From assembly GCA_017456055.1 (NCBI GenBank), contig JAFTKC010000010.1, forward strand, positions 93,872 through 157,871: a stretch of 64,000 nt of DNA, written 5' to 3'. The DNA is from Clostridia bacterium. Its GTDB lineage: Bacteria > Bacillota > Clostridia > Christensenellales > Borkfalkiaceae. A program made the translations under genes and the position numbers. How positions within the stretch are numbered: the first letter of the stretch is position 1; each line of letters opens with the position of its first letter. Below are positions 51,548 through 61,300 of the stretch, piece by piece. A model generated the notes under the pieces. It made no database searches, was not told where the DNA came from, and was given only the letters and a program-made list of their open reading frames with translations.

Positions 51548-51585
51548 ACGTATAAAAAACATATTTTACAATTTTAAGTATAAAA

Positions 51586-51608
51586 AAGGCGAGAAAATTT
51601 CTCGCCTT
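51586..51608 (-). terminator. Terminator of the TIR-LRR gene
   Basis: Stem AAGGCGAG/CTCGCCTT with a 7-base loop, followed on the minus strand by six T. Confidence 0.85.
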
Positions 51609-51631
51609 CTTATGTTTTTTATATTGTTTTA

Positions 51632-53407
51632 CTATCTCTCATATCCCCAAACTACTGGGCGATTATCCGGATTCCAAACCCAAGCCCAACCACCTGGCTT
51701 GCTTTCCGCTTCGCAGTAGATTGTTAATGAACTGCAAGCAGAGAAAGCATAATCACCCATATATATCACGCTATTAGGAATTAATATACTTGTTAATGAA
51801 GTACAACCAGAGAACGCAAAATTACCTATACTTGTCACACTATTAGGAATATATACACCAGTTAATGAAGTGCAATCTTCGAACGCAGAATTACTTATAC
51901 TTGTCACGTTGTTTGGAATTATAAAAGAAGTATTTGTTTTACCGATTGCATATTGTATTAAAGTCTTTCCATCTTTACTATATAAGTTGCCGTTTATATC
52001 CTTATAACTAGCATTTCTTACATCAACTTCTATTTTTGCAAGAGAAGTACAACCAGAGAACGCATAACTACCTATACTTGTCACGCTATTTGGAATTACT
52101 ATGCTTGTTAATGAGCCGCAATTTTGGAACATTTTATCTTCTATTCTCTTCACACCATTAGGAATAGTATATTCAGTCAATTTATCTAACTTTACAAGTT
52201 CTCCATAGTCTCCCTTTAATATATAGGTTGACCTTTTTACCATTAAAGAAGAGTCTTTAAAATCTCCAAGTTGCGAGAACAATTCCTTAGCCTGCTCATA
52301 ATTCTTGCCAATATAATATTCTTGCGCTAACTCGTACTTTTCACTTTTCTTCGCTGTGTTGATAGAACAGATTATAATTGTGGCTATAATTACTAAACAT
52401 AAAACAACAACAGAAACTATCAAAATCTTTTTCTTGTTTTTCTTCCTGCGGAGTTCTTCTTCTCTCTGTTTCTTAAGTATTTCCTGTTTTTGCTTTCTCT
52501 TTCTCTCTTCCCTATCCTTCCAATCTTTTAAAAGTTTTTCTATTCTTATAATTTGCTCTTTAGAATCTTTAAAATCAATTATACTTTTTAAATCGACCAT
52601 ACTTTTTTTGTAATTTATTTCATTGGGAGATTTTTTTATACGAGATAAAGCCAAATTGTAAATCCCTTTCTTTCTCTCGTTTTCAAGAAATTCTTTGTTT
52701 TTATCCACGTACGATAAAAGGACGTTTTTATACTCTTCACTAGCAAAGCGAAGCGCCTTATTTAGATTAGCATTGCTCTCTATTGGTGTTTTAAAAGTAA
52801 ATAATTGCTCTAGTTTACTTAGCCTAAAATCTACTAAAGTCTTTATTAAGTACGCCTCTGCATATTCCATATCTAAATCTAACACTTTTTCCGCGTACTT
52901 ATCTGCCTCTGCAAATTTTCCTTCTTCCAAGAATAGATACGCTCTTTTAATTAGATTTTTTTCTTGTTTTTCAAATTGTATTTTTTCTTGGTCTAAAAAG
53001 GTTTCTTCGCTAGCCTCTTTACCCATTTGATTAAGCATTTCTTTTAAGCCTAATTCAAAATTATCAACGGCGTTCACCCATTGAGCCCTTTGTAAAAAAT
53101 AAGTGCTTGTTTTGGACAAGGTAAATTCTTGTATTTTTAAGGGAATTATCTTCTTTCTGCCACTAAATGCAAGCGACAATTCGTTTATACAGTGTGGTGA
53201 ATCATCTGAATTTTGACTCATTACAAACACAAAGCAATCACAACCGTTTACTGCGTTTGTAATTTCATTTGCAAAATCTTCGCCACCATGAATATCCTTG
53301 CTTGCTATCCAAGCGTTAATTCCGTTTTCTGTCAAAAAATCGTGAACTCTACTTGCTTTTTCTTGATCTTTTGTGGAATAACTTATAAATACGTATGGTT
53401 TTTCCAT
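51632..53407 (-). CDS. TIR - TPR - membrane helix - leucine-rich repeat receptor-like protein
   Basis: A 591-residue protein; the ATG at 53407 has a strong AAGGAG. Residues 1-130 are a TIR domain (KPYVFISYSTKDQEKASRV; SPHCINELSLAF with Glu76 at the likely catalytic position). Residues about 145-190 look like tetratricopeptide helices, 285-327 a charged coiled coil ending KKNKKK, 328-349 a membrane helix. A second TPR-like piece (YYIGKNYEQAKELFSQLGDF) follows, then BspA-type LRR_5 repeats (about 410-570: SIVIPNSVTSIGSYAFSGC and relatives). The positive-inside rule puts TIR in the cytoplasm and LRRs outside. Monocistronic, flanked by terminators. Function unknown; sensing with TIR signalling is inferred. 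Confidence 0.9.
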   Translation of the reverse strand: MEKPYVFISYSTKDQEKASRVHDFLTENGINAWIASKDIHGGEDFANEITNAVNGCDCFVFVMSQNSDDSPHCINELSLAFSGRKKIIPLKIQEFTLSKTSTYFLQRAQWVNAVDNFELGLKEMLNQMGKEASEETFLDQEKIQFEKQEKNLIKRAYLFLEEGKFAEADKYAEKVLDLDMEYAEAYLIKTLVDFRLSKLEQLFTFKTPIESNANLNKALRFASEEYKNVLLSYVDKNKEFLENERKKGIYNLALSRIKKSPNEINYKKSMVDLKSIIDFKDSKEQIIRIEKLLKDWKDREERKRKQKQEILKKQREEELRRKKNKKKILIVSVVVLCLVIIATIIICSINTAKKSEKYELAQEYYIGKNYEQAKELFSQLGDFKDSSLMVKRSTYILKGDYGELVKLDKLTEYTIPNGVKRIEDKMFQNCGSLTSIVIPNSVTSIGSYAFSGCTSLAKIEVDVRNASYKDINGNLYSKDGKTLIQYAIGKTNTSFIIPNNVTSISNSAFEDCTSLTGVYIPNSVTSIGNFAFSGCTSLTSILIPNSVIYMGDYAFSACSSLTIYCEAESKPGGWAWVWNPDNRPVVWGYER

Positions 53408-53508
53408 CTTTCTCCTTTTGTATGTGTCAAACAATAATAACGATAATCTTATTTTTTTTACTATATCACTTTTAAAGTTTTTATGCAAGTGTTTTTAATT
53501 ATATTAAA

Positions 53509-53532
53509 AAACTCTCCTTTTTTAGAGAGTTT
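53509..53532 (-). terminator. Terminator of the min operon
   Basis: Stem AAACTCTC/GAGAGTTT with an 8-base loop, followed on the minus strand by TTT after the stem; just past the minE stop. Confidence 0.75.
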
Positions 53533-53544
53533 AGTAGGTGATTT

Positions 53545-53781
53545 TTAATTTGGTATGTTTATAAAACTTTTTAGGTTGGAGCAGTCAAATTCTATGCTTA
53601 CTCCGTAGCCTTTTCCCTTTTTGACTATTTGAACTTGCGGACTACTAGATAAATAAAAATATTCTTGAAGTAAGCAGGTTAAATCTTTTTCAAGTAATCT
53701 TGAAAACTCTTCTTTTATCTTTAATCTATCGTTATTTATAACCCTTTCTACACGCATAATTTCGTCCGTTTGATTTTTCAT
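53545..53781 (-). CDS. minE: Cell division topological specificity factor MinE
   Basis: A 78-residue protein overlapping the minD stop by 4 bases. MRVERVINNDRLKIKEEFSR fits the MinE MinD-binding helix, followed by the dimerisation part LLEKDLTCLLQEYFYLSSSP and a beta strand. Sequence is diverged, and the call leans on its position after minD. It would drive MinD oscillation at the membrane. No minC is seen in this window. Confidence 0.78.
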   Translation of the reverse strand: MKNQTDEIMRVERVINNDRLKIKEEFSRLLEKDLTCLLQEYFYLSSSPQVQIVKKGKGYGVSIEFDCSNLKSFINIPN

Positions 53782-54566
53782 ATTCCTCTTTTTATACTCC
53801 TTCTTATACTTCCGAAAAAACCCGAATATTTATTTGTCACGTCGTATATTTTTTCGGTATTCTTTACTAAATTATTTGCTAAAACCTTGTAAGCCTTATA
53901 AGAGTCGCTCCCTTTACAGAGTCCGTAGCCACTAGATAAAAAAACTTCGTCTTCTTCTGGCAAAACGCCCAAAAGGTCAGTTTTTAATAGTTCGCTAATA
54001 TCTTTAGGATACATCATTTTATCGCTCATTATAAGGTCACCCCTTGCTCTATTGACAACCACTTTAATCTTATCGAGTTTATAACTTTTTAACACGGTTA
54101 TAACTTTGTCGGCATCACGTAAACTTGGCACGGACGGAGTTGCAACGACTATGGCTTCGTCACTGCAAGAAACTGCGCGATGGAATCCAACGTCTATCCC
54201 CGCAGGGCAATCAATTAAGATATAATCAAACACTCCGTCTAGTCCGTTAATCACGAGCCTTATTTGTTGACCACTTATCATACTGCTTGCGCTGACGTTT
54301 CCCGACGGAAGTATAAATAAATTGCATTTATGCTCGTCTTGAATTAATGCTTGTTTTATTCTACACCTACCCTCTACCACGTCGCATAAATCGTATACTA
54401 TTTTATTTTCTACTCCAAGCACCACGTCTAGATTATTTAGTCCAAAATCTACGTCGATTACTACCACTCTACAACCTAAATCGGCTAGCGCCCTACCTAG
54501 ATTTGCGGTTAAGGTCGTCTTTCCCACTCCACCTTTGCCAGAAGTAATTACTATTTTCCTTGCCAC
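53778..54566 (-). CDS. minD: Septum site-determining ATPase MinD
   Basis: A 262-residue ParA/MinD ATPase. ITSGKGGVGKTTLTANLG is the deviant Walker A with the signature Lys, VVVIDVDFGLNNLDVVLG switch I, YILIDCPAGIDVGFHRA Walker B region, and the C-terminus FFGSIRRSIKRGI forms the amphipathic membrane-binding helix. Directs division site choice with MinE. Shine-Dalgarno AAAGGAGAAAA. Confidence 0.96.
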   Translation of the reverse strand: MARKIVITSGKGGVGKTTLTANLGRALADLGCRVVVIDVDFGLNNLDVVLGVENKIVYDLCDVVEGRCRIKQALIQDEHKCNLFILPSGNVSASSMISGQQIRLVINGLDGVFDYILIDCPAGIDVGFHRAVSCSDEAIVVATPSVPSLRDADKVITVLKSYKLDKIKVVVNRARGDLIMSDKMMYPKDISELLKTDLLGVLPEEDEVFLSSGYGLCKGSDSYKAYKVLANNLVKNTEKIYDVTNKYSGFFGSIRRSIKRGI

Positions 54567-54599
54567 TTTTTTCTCCTTTAGTTAAAAATAGCAAAAAAA

Positions 54600-54640
54600 A
54601 TATCGTGTATTTTGAAAAAATTTCGTAAAATACACGATAT
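54600..54640 (-). terminator. Terminator after the mreB-like gene
   Basis: A 14-bp perfect stem (ATATCGTGTATTTT / AAAATACACGATAT) with a 13-base loop; eight T follow on the minus strand. Confidence 0.85.
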
Positions 54641-54660
54641 ATTGTCATTTTTATCTTTCT

Positions 54661-55665
54661 TTATAAATCTATGCACACTTTTTTAAGCGTTTCTTTATCG
54701 GCTATTGCTATTCCACCACCGATTGCCACTGAATACAATCCGTCTTCTGCAACCGAAACTTTTAATCCAAATTTGTCCGCATAATATTTTTCTAATCCGT
54801 ATGCTTTGGAACTTACGCCCGACACGTATATACCAGACCTTCTTATTTCCGCCGAAGTTTCTGGTGGCAATTTCTTTATTACTTCGCTTGCAATTTGATA
54901 GATTTTATCATAGTATTGCTTAATCGGTTGCATAATTGAATCCGACCTTATGGTTAGGGTTTTAACTTCGCCCGTCTTAACGTCTCTTCCACTAACGATT
55001 AAACTCAAGCCGTCGCCATCTTCTAGGCTACTGATTTCTCTTTTTAGTTTCTCCGCCGTTTGAAGTCCTATTTGCACACCGAATTTTTCGGCTACGTAGT
55101 CGATTATATCGGCGCTAATTTTGTTCGAGCCGTAGTTGATTGAAAGCCCCGATATTACGCCCGATAATGAGATTGCTGCAATAGAAGTCGTTCCACCCGA
55201 CATATCTATTACAAACCTTGCCGAAGAATCGGTTAGCGCTATTCTTTGTCCTAACGCAGATAGCAGTGGTTTTTCGGCAAAATACACCTTGCCAATACCA
55301 ACGACGTTAGCCACTCTTTTATACTTTTCTAGCATTTCTTGCGTTGCGCCACATGGCACTCCAAAAATAGCCGAACAACCTAATAATTTACTAGTATATC
55401 CAACCTTTGCTAAAAAGCCGAAAAGCATTTCGGCAGCTACCTTTTCGTTAACTATTTCCCCCTCAAAAACAGGAAACACTATCTTGGTGCTTTTAGTAGT
55501 TTTTCCAATGAGTTTATACGCGTCTTTCCCGAGCGCTTTTATCTTGAATCCCCCGTCGTCTTCAACGGCGCAAACGGTGGGCTCTGAAAGAACTAACCCT
55601 GCCCCTAGTTTATAAACGTTAGTATAAGAACTATCAAAGTCTATCGCAAATTTTATTTGAGACAT
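54661..55665 (-). CDS. Divergent MreB-like actin homologue
   Basis: A 334-residue actin-superfamily protein (start ATG 55665 behind AAGGAG). The phosphate-2 loop FVIDMSGGTTSIAAISLSG and the C-terminal VAEDGLYSVAIGGGIA match MreB/Mbl. The phosphate-1 loop, normally DLGTANT, reads DFDSSYTNVY, and the adenosine motif GG is SGVSSKAYG, so nucleotide binding may be weakened. It follows ppx and precedes minD. It may be a shape or polarity filament; a main MreB would be expected elsewhere. Confidence 0.82.
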   Translation of the reverse strand: MSQIKFAIDFDSSYTNVYKLGAGLVLSEPTVCAVEDDGGFKIKALGKDAYKLIGKTTKSTKIVFPVFEGEIVNEKVAAEMLFGFLAKVGYTSKLLGCSAIFGVPCGATQEMLEKYKRVANVVGIGKVYFAEKPLLSALGQRIALTDSSARFVIDMSGGTTSIAAISLSGVISGLSINYGSNKISADIIDYVAEKFGVQIGLQTAEKLKREISSLEDGDGLSLIVSGRDVKTGEVKTLTIRSDSIMQPIKQYYDKIYQIASEVIKKLPPETSAEIRRSGIYVSGVSSKAYGLEKYYADKFGLKVSVAEDGLYSVAIGGGIAIADKETLKKVCIDL

Positions 55666-55681
55666 ATTTCTCCTTAAAAAC

Positions 55682-55705
55682 AAACGCCGTGTAATCACGG
55701 CGTTT
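55682..55705 (-). terminator. Terminator between ppx and the mreB-like gene
   Basis: A 10-bp stem AAACGCCGTG/CACGGCGTTT, 4-base loop, then G plus five T on the minus strand. Confidence 0.8.
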
Positions 55706-55714
55706 GCCTATTTT

Positions 55715-57229
55715 TTATAGAATTTCGAGATTTTTCTTGAATACTTTTCTAAAGTCTGAGCCGACTTCCATACCAGATGCAATCTCTAAGTTAGCGTCCC
55801 CTTCAACTTCGGTTTTCATAATAACAGAGTCGCCTAAAATATCGCAGTTAACTCCCTTTATTACCGAAGAACAACTTCTATCAAAAGCAACGGCTATTCT
55901 TAAAATAATGCCCATCTTTCTAACCGAAACTAAATCTTCATCAGTAAGTAAATCGCCGTATCTACTCCACTCTATCATATTTACGTCGTCTATTCCCGTG
56001 CAAGACGCTACAAACGACGCCATTGCCAAATCTCTATGGCTTATTCCATATATATTAGAGTTTAGTATTACGTACGCACTATGCTTTTCAAAGTTGTAAA
56101 ATCCTACCTTCTTACCCGTTTCATATAGGTATGCGGCAACCTTTAAAATCTTTAGATATTGTCTAGGGAATTTATGCAATACTCTAAGTTGCTTAAATAG
56201 TTGAACGGATAGGTTTACTACTTGTTCTACGTGCGTTTGACTTAATCCGTAAAAGTCGGTTATAGTACTTAAACTATAAGTCAACACGTCCGATATAGGC
56301 TTATCGCAAGTGGTTGGAACGGCATAGTTAAACGTCACGCCCGTTCTTAATCCACTACCCGATATAACGATATCGCCTAAGTTCATATATTTTTTGAACG
56401 CAGAAATTACTGCAAATGCTGCCGGCAATATATCCGCTCTGCCTGAACTTAAGCCTTTTACCTTTTTCTTCTTATCTAAATCAATGGTCTTAATCAAGTT
56501 GTAAATATGGCAAAAATCTTCGTCGTGCACAACGTAATTATGCAAGGTTTTGAGTGGATATTTTCTCATAATCTTTGCCATTCTGCAAAGGTTTCTAAAC
56601 GACCCACCTACGCCTATTAGTTGCACTTCTGCATCTACTTCTTTTAGCCATTCCATTCTACTTAGTTGCTCGGTGAAAAACTCTTCTACTTTTTGCGCTT
56701 GCTCTTCTTGTGATAAGCCTTCTTGTGCAAAAAGTTCGGTTAACGTTATTGCGCCGAAAGGCAACGTTTCGTAGTTTAATAGGTTTCTTCTATTATAATA
56801 TATGATTTTAGTACTGCCACCACCGATTTCCAAAATTATTCCCTTTGGCAAATCCATAGTGTTTATTACGCCACGATATACGTACATAGCCTCTTCTTCT
56901 GCGCTAAGTACTCTCAACTTTATTCCACAAGTAGCCGATACTTCGTCTAAAAAACTACGTTGATTTTTTGCACGACGAACTGCCGCAGTAGCAACTGCTA
57001 TTATGCGTTCGATACCGTTTACGTCGCATAGTTTTCTAAACATTTTTAAAGTGTTAATAGTTTCTTTAATTCTTGCAGGCTTTAAAAACCCGTCCTTTTC
57101 CATACCCTCGCCTAGTCGTGGGGCTTCTTTTAATTGGTCAACAATTTGGAAATGTCCGTTCTCTAAAATGTCTATTAAAAGTAATCGCGCCGTATTTGAA
57201 CCTAGGTCTATCAATGCTATTCTTTCCAA
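55715..57229 (-). CDS. ppx: Ppx/GppA-family phosphatase (exopolyphosphatase)
   Basis: A 504-residue protein: ALIDLGSNTARLLLIDIL is the first phosphate loop, AVATAAVRRAKNQRSFLDEV and GIILEIGGGSTKIIYY complete the ASKHA active site (about residues 1-300), and the C-terminal 200 residues form an HD-like helical domain (LYETGKKVGFYNFEKHSAYV). It degrades polyphosphate and/or pppGpp; which one cannot be told. First of the ppx/mreB-like pair with its own promoter. A Shine-Dalgarno GGTGAAGAT precedes the ATG. Confidence 0.93.
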   Translation of the reverse strand: MERIALIDLGSNTARLLLIDILENGHFQIVDQLKEAPRLGEGMEKDGFLKPARIKETINTLKMFRKLCDVNGIERIIAVATAAVRRAKNQRSFLDEVSATCGIKLRVLSAEEEAMYVYRGVINTMDLPKGIILEIGGGSTKIIYYNRRNLLNYETLPFGAITLTELFAQEGLSQEEQAQKVEEFFTEQLSRMEWLKEVDAEVQLIGVGGSFRNLCRMAKIMRKYPLKTLHNYVVHDEDFCHIYNLIKTIDLDKKKKVKGLSSGRADILPAAFAVISAFKKYMNLGDIVISGSGLRTGVTFNYAVPTTCDKPISDVLTYSLSTITDFYGLSQTHVEQVVNLSVQLFKQLRVLHKFPRQYLKILKVAAYLYETGKKVGFYNFEKHSAYVILNSNIYGISHRDLAMASFVASCTGIDDVNMIEWSRYGDLLTDEDLVSVRKMGIILRIAVAFDRSCSSVIKGVNCDILGDSVIMKTEVEGDANLEIASGMEVGSDFRKVFKKNLEIL

Positions 57230-57263
57230 TTATCTTCACCATCTTTTAATTTATTTTTGCTTT

Positions 57264-57292
57264 ATTATATCACAAGATTTTGGTTTTGTATA
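57264..57292 (-). promoter_or_regulatory. Promoter of ppx
   Basis: Minus strand TATACA (57287-57292), 17 bases, TATAAT (57264-57269) with extended -10 TGA. Confidence 0.6.
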
Positions 57293-57360
57293 GACCTTTT
57301 TTAAAATTTTGTGCAATTTTTTCCGTTTTTTTTGTTTTCTACCCTTAATTACTTTTTTAA

Positions 57361-57795
57361 TTAGGTTTTATCTACCTTTTTTACTTGTTCATTTTTTTCA
57401 TTTTCTTTGATTTTTTTCACTTTACTATCTTTTTTCGCCCCTATTACGCTTACAAATTGAACGACGGACAAAATAGTTAAAAATCCACCGAAAAATCTTT
57501 GCAACAGGTTTGACGACATACTGCTTGCAAAATAATATCCCAAAAAGCAGGATAGTATTCCCGATATTATTATCAATAGTATTCCTCTAAATTCAACTAG
57601 TCCGTTCTTTAGGTGAATTATTAACGCTATCGTTGCCATTGGCAAAAAACTTATTAAGTTCGCCGCTTGAGCAGAGTGCTGTTTTACCGAAAAAAAGATG
57701 TTTAATAGCGGTATTAATATCGTTCCGCCGCCCATACCCATTCCACCGAGCAACCCGCCTAACACACCTGCAATTCCATACCAAACGTATTCCAT
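57361..57795 (-). CDS. TauE/SafE-family half transporter
   Basis: A 144-residue protein (ATG 57795 after a G-rich Shine-Dalgarno). VLGGLLGGMGMGGGTILIPL is the glycine-rich family motif, followed by three or four helices and a Lys/Glu-rich cytoplasmic tail. Full TauE/SafE permeases have two such halves in about 250 residues; here the other half is the gene just upstream, 12 bases away. Substrate probably an organosulfur or sulfite-type anion; unproven. Confidence 0.85.
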   Translation of the reverse strand: MEYVWYGIAGVLGGLLGGMGMGGGTILIPLLNIFFSVKQHSAQAANLISFLPMATIALIIHLKNGLVEFRGILLIIISGILSCFLGYYFASSMSSNLLQRFFGGFLTILSVVQFVSVIGAKKDSKVKKIKENEKNEQVKKVDKT

Positions 57796-57806
57796 CTTAC
57801 CCCCCC

Positions 57807-58214
57807 CTAAAACAACAACATTTTTAAACCTGCAGCCGCCATTGCAACCGAGAATATTATTCCCACCCATTTAGACGATAGTTTTTTTAGTGCTAACGCT
57901 CCTAGCACCCCTCCCGCCGTCACACCGATTGAAACGGGCAGGGCAACGCTAGGCTCTAGCGTCTTTCCACTTGCGTAAAGTAGTCCACTCACTATCGACA
58001 TCGGCAATATTATCAGTATTGCAGTTGCGTGTGCTTTTTTTTGCTCTCTCTTTAATAAAAAAGTGAGCATCGGCACAACTACCATTCCACCTCCGCCACC
58101 GAATAGTCCGTTCAAGAAGCCCGCCACTACTCCCGTGAATATACACTGCGCTATCTTTAGCCTTTTTTCTAAATTTTTATCTTCTTGAGAAATTCTAAGC
58201 GTTTGTTCTTTCAT
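57807..58214 (-). CDS. TauE/SafE-family half transporter
   Basis: A protein of 135 residues from the ATG at 58214; a TTG nine codons earlier is possible and neither has a clean Shine-Dalgarno. FTGVVAGFLNGLFGGGGGMV is the family motif, with ATAILIILPMSIVSGLLYA following. About four helices. Pairs with the gene at 57361-57795 to make a two-subunit permease. Confidence 0.83.
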   Translation of the reverse strand: MKEQTLRISQEDKNLEKRLKIAQCIFTGVVAGFLNGLFGGGGGMVVVPMLTFLLKREQKKAHATAILIILPMSIVSGLLYASGKTLEPSVALPVSIGVTAGGVLGALALKKLSSKWVGIIFSVAMAAAGLKMLLF

Positions 58215-58290
58215 ACCCTTTATTTTGAGCAAAATTCTCAAAAATTACAAAAGATTTTTAATTCTATTTGAAATTGATTGACGATTACGG

Positions 58291-58319
58291 TTGATTTTTA
58301 TTAAAAAATGTTTTATAAT
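58291..58319 (+). promoter_or_regulatory. Promoter of the large lipoprotein
   Basis: TTGATT (58291-58296), 17 bases, TATAAT (58314-58319). The gene has a 55-60 base leader and an AAAGGTG Shine-Dalgarno. Confidence 0.8.
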
Positions 58320-58382
58320 AGGTCTTGTATTTATTTAAATATTAGAAAAGAGGGCTTTTGCCCAATGATAAAAGGTGAATAT

Positions 58383-61300
58383 ATGACGAAAAAGATTTTT
58401 ACAAAAAGACTTAAAACCAACCTACTTTTATTCTTCACGATTATTTGCTTAGTCTGTACGTGTATGTTCGGGCTTTTCGCTTGCGAAGAGGAAGACGTTA
58501 ACGTTAACGACCCGACCATTTCAGTAGAAACGGAAAGTAGTGACGTTCTAATTAAAAATGCTACCTTCAAGGTTGACACTGCTAATAAAGAACTTAAAAG
58601 CTTCCCTTTAACCTCGCCTAACGGCTGGTCTAGGGCTACTACCGATAAATCTTCATCGTCGGCTGCAGTTAACTCAGGTACTATCAGCACTACCGATACT
58701 GCTTGGGAAACTTTGCTCAGCACCCTTTACGACGACACGGACTTCTTAAATTACGCAACCAAGGTTTTTGACTTTAAGGTTAGCGACGCCGAAGCAGCCA
58801 TTAAGGCGGAAAAAGGCGACTCTTACGTTGTCACCACCACCGAAGTTAAAGAATACTGCATCGAAAATTATCTTTCTGCTTTCGCAAACCCTAAAAAGAG
58901 TCCCGACGCTCAAGATGATTTCGTTTATATGCTAAACAATATCAGCAAACCTGCTAACTTAGGTTTTGGTACTGCTCAAAAGATTACCTCTTCTTCCTCT
59001 ATCACTATGGAGAAAGGTAAAACTTACGAACTTTCAGTTTGGGTTAAAACCGCCAACATTACCGGCTTAAATAGTGGAAACTACGGCGCTAATATCCGTT
59101 TAACCAATAGTATTAACGGAACTAGCCAAGCAGACTATCGCATTAGCAACATTATCGCTAACGATTGGACTAAGTATTCTTTCTATATTAAAGCCGACGC
59201 TGATTACACCTGTACTCTCACCTTAGTATTAGGTCTTGGCTACGGCAACGGCAACGCTAACGACGCTACCTACTTCACCGAAGGTACTGCGTATTTTGAC
59301 GAAATTTCTATTAAGACGGTTGACGATATTCCATCAACTATTACTTCAACCGATAAATTAGCATACAATAGCGAAGATCCTATCGAGGCTACTCTATTTG
59401 CTAACGCGTGCGCTTACGATATGAGTTTTAGCCATAGCGAAGGAACTTTCTTTACTGATGTCTTCTCTACTGCTACTTTAGACAATAAATTTACGACTTC
59501 TAATATTAAGGTTGACAACGGCTCTGGCACTTTAGTTCCTTTGACTAGCGCAATTAAAGTTGGAGCAAGCAGTACTCAAACCTTAACTAAAAACGCAGAC
59601 TCTGCAGTGGTTGAAGTAAATAAAGCATCTGCTACCTTAACCATTAAAGACGACTTGTTTAAGTTAGATAACGGCGAATACGCGCTCGTTTCCTTTGCAT
59701 TAAAGAATCAATTAGTTGGTCCTGCAAGCACCAACGTTTATATCGACGTGTTTGACGTTTGCGGAAACGAACTTATTAAAAATGCATCTGCTATCACCGT
59801 TAGTGACGTAGACGACGAATTCGTTGAATACGTATTCTTAATTAAAAACAATTTTGAAACAGGTTCAGTTAGAGAATTCTACTTCGACGTTGTAGTTGGA
59901 CCTAACGACGTTGCAAGCATCGTTTACGATTCCGACTTTGCAACCGGCTCTGTTTCAATTAAAGACTTAAAAATCAACAAGGGCAATCAAGACGACGAGA
60001 ACGATATGAAAACTTTCTTCTCTTCTCTTGCTAAATCTACCGTGGCTCTCCACGCAGGTTATGAAAACGACTTCACCGAAGAATCTAACACTGCTAACTA
60101 CGACTTCTCTTCTCAACCTGGAAACTTTGGCGACATCATTTTCAACCCTACTACCGCTAAAGAATATACCGGCGTAGTTCCTAACCACGCATATCTTTCT
60201 AACAAGACTGATGCTGAAACGGCTATAAATACTAGAATTAACCTTGGCACTGCAGACGGCGTTGCAGGTTTAATCAATACTAAGTATTTAAGCAATTACG
60301 CTAACGGCGCGGAAATCGCTTCTAAACTCGGCTATACTGCTGGTGACGAAGATTTCCAAGCAATTATGATTAACAATAAAACTGCTAACCACTACGGCTT
60401 TGTTGGAAGCAAAACAACCGTAGATGCTAGTGCAAACGGTCTCGTGACCGTCACCTTAAAAGTATTGGACAACGCAGTTGCTTACCTATACCTAGTAGAC
60501 GTTAGCACGGTTGAAAAAGAAGTTTTAACCTTTAACGATTTCACGGTTAATACCGACGTTGTTGACGGCGTTGCTAAGGGAACTGAAATTGACGGAAACA
60601 CCCTCAAATACGCTATCAAGGTTGATAGTAGCATGATGGATGCCGACGGTTGGGCTACCGTATCATTCTACGTTGGCGCAGGTAAAGAAAGTAAATCTTT
60701 CCGTTTGGAAGTTTGGAATGGCGATAGAAGTGGCGACACGGACAAGGCTAGTCAAGGCTACGTTTTCGTTAAGTCTGCACTAGTTTCTACAAGTTCAGCA
60801 TTTACTGAAGCGGAAAAATGGAATCAAACCTTTACCGTTTCCGGCAACCCATTATACGAGCATCACAAATCATCGTTCAACACCCTATACGCTTACCAAA
60901 GAGAATTAACCGATACGCAAATTGCTTTCAATAAAGAATATCCAGACGAAGCAATTTCTTATCAAACTAAGTACGTTTGGGCTCAAAGTGATAGAGTTAT
61001 CTACGGCGTTTATAACACCATCGACCCAGTTTACACCGACCCTTACGCAGATAAGACCGACGATACTACGACCGATTCTGGTTGCGCTGCCGAAACAGAC
61101 CCATCTACTTTCTGGTTGTCTTTCTCCTCAATTCTTCTCGCAGTAGTTTTAGTTGCCGCTATAATCGTATTGATTATTAAAAAGGTTAGAGCAAGAAGAA
61201 AGGCTAATAGAAGCGATGCTGTTTCTCACTACAAAGTGACTAGCCGTATTTCTAAAAAGCCTGCTAAGGTTAAGGAAGTAGTTGAAGAAGAAATCGTTGA

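Noticed and set aside
55136-55615. A 159-codon plus-strand open frame opposite the mreB-like gene
   Set aside because: It is antisense to a well-supported actin-family gene and shows no ribosome site or family motifs.
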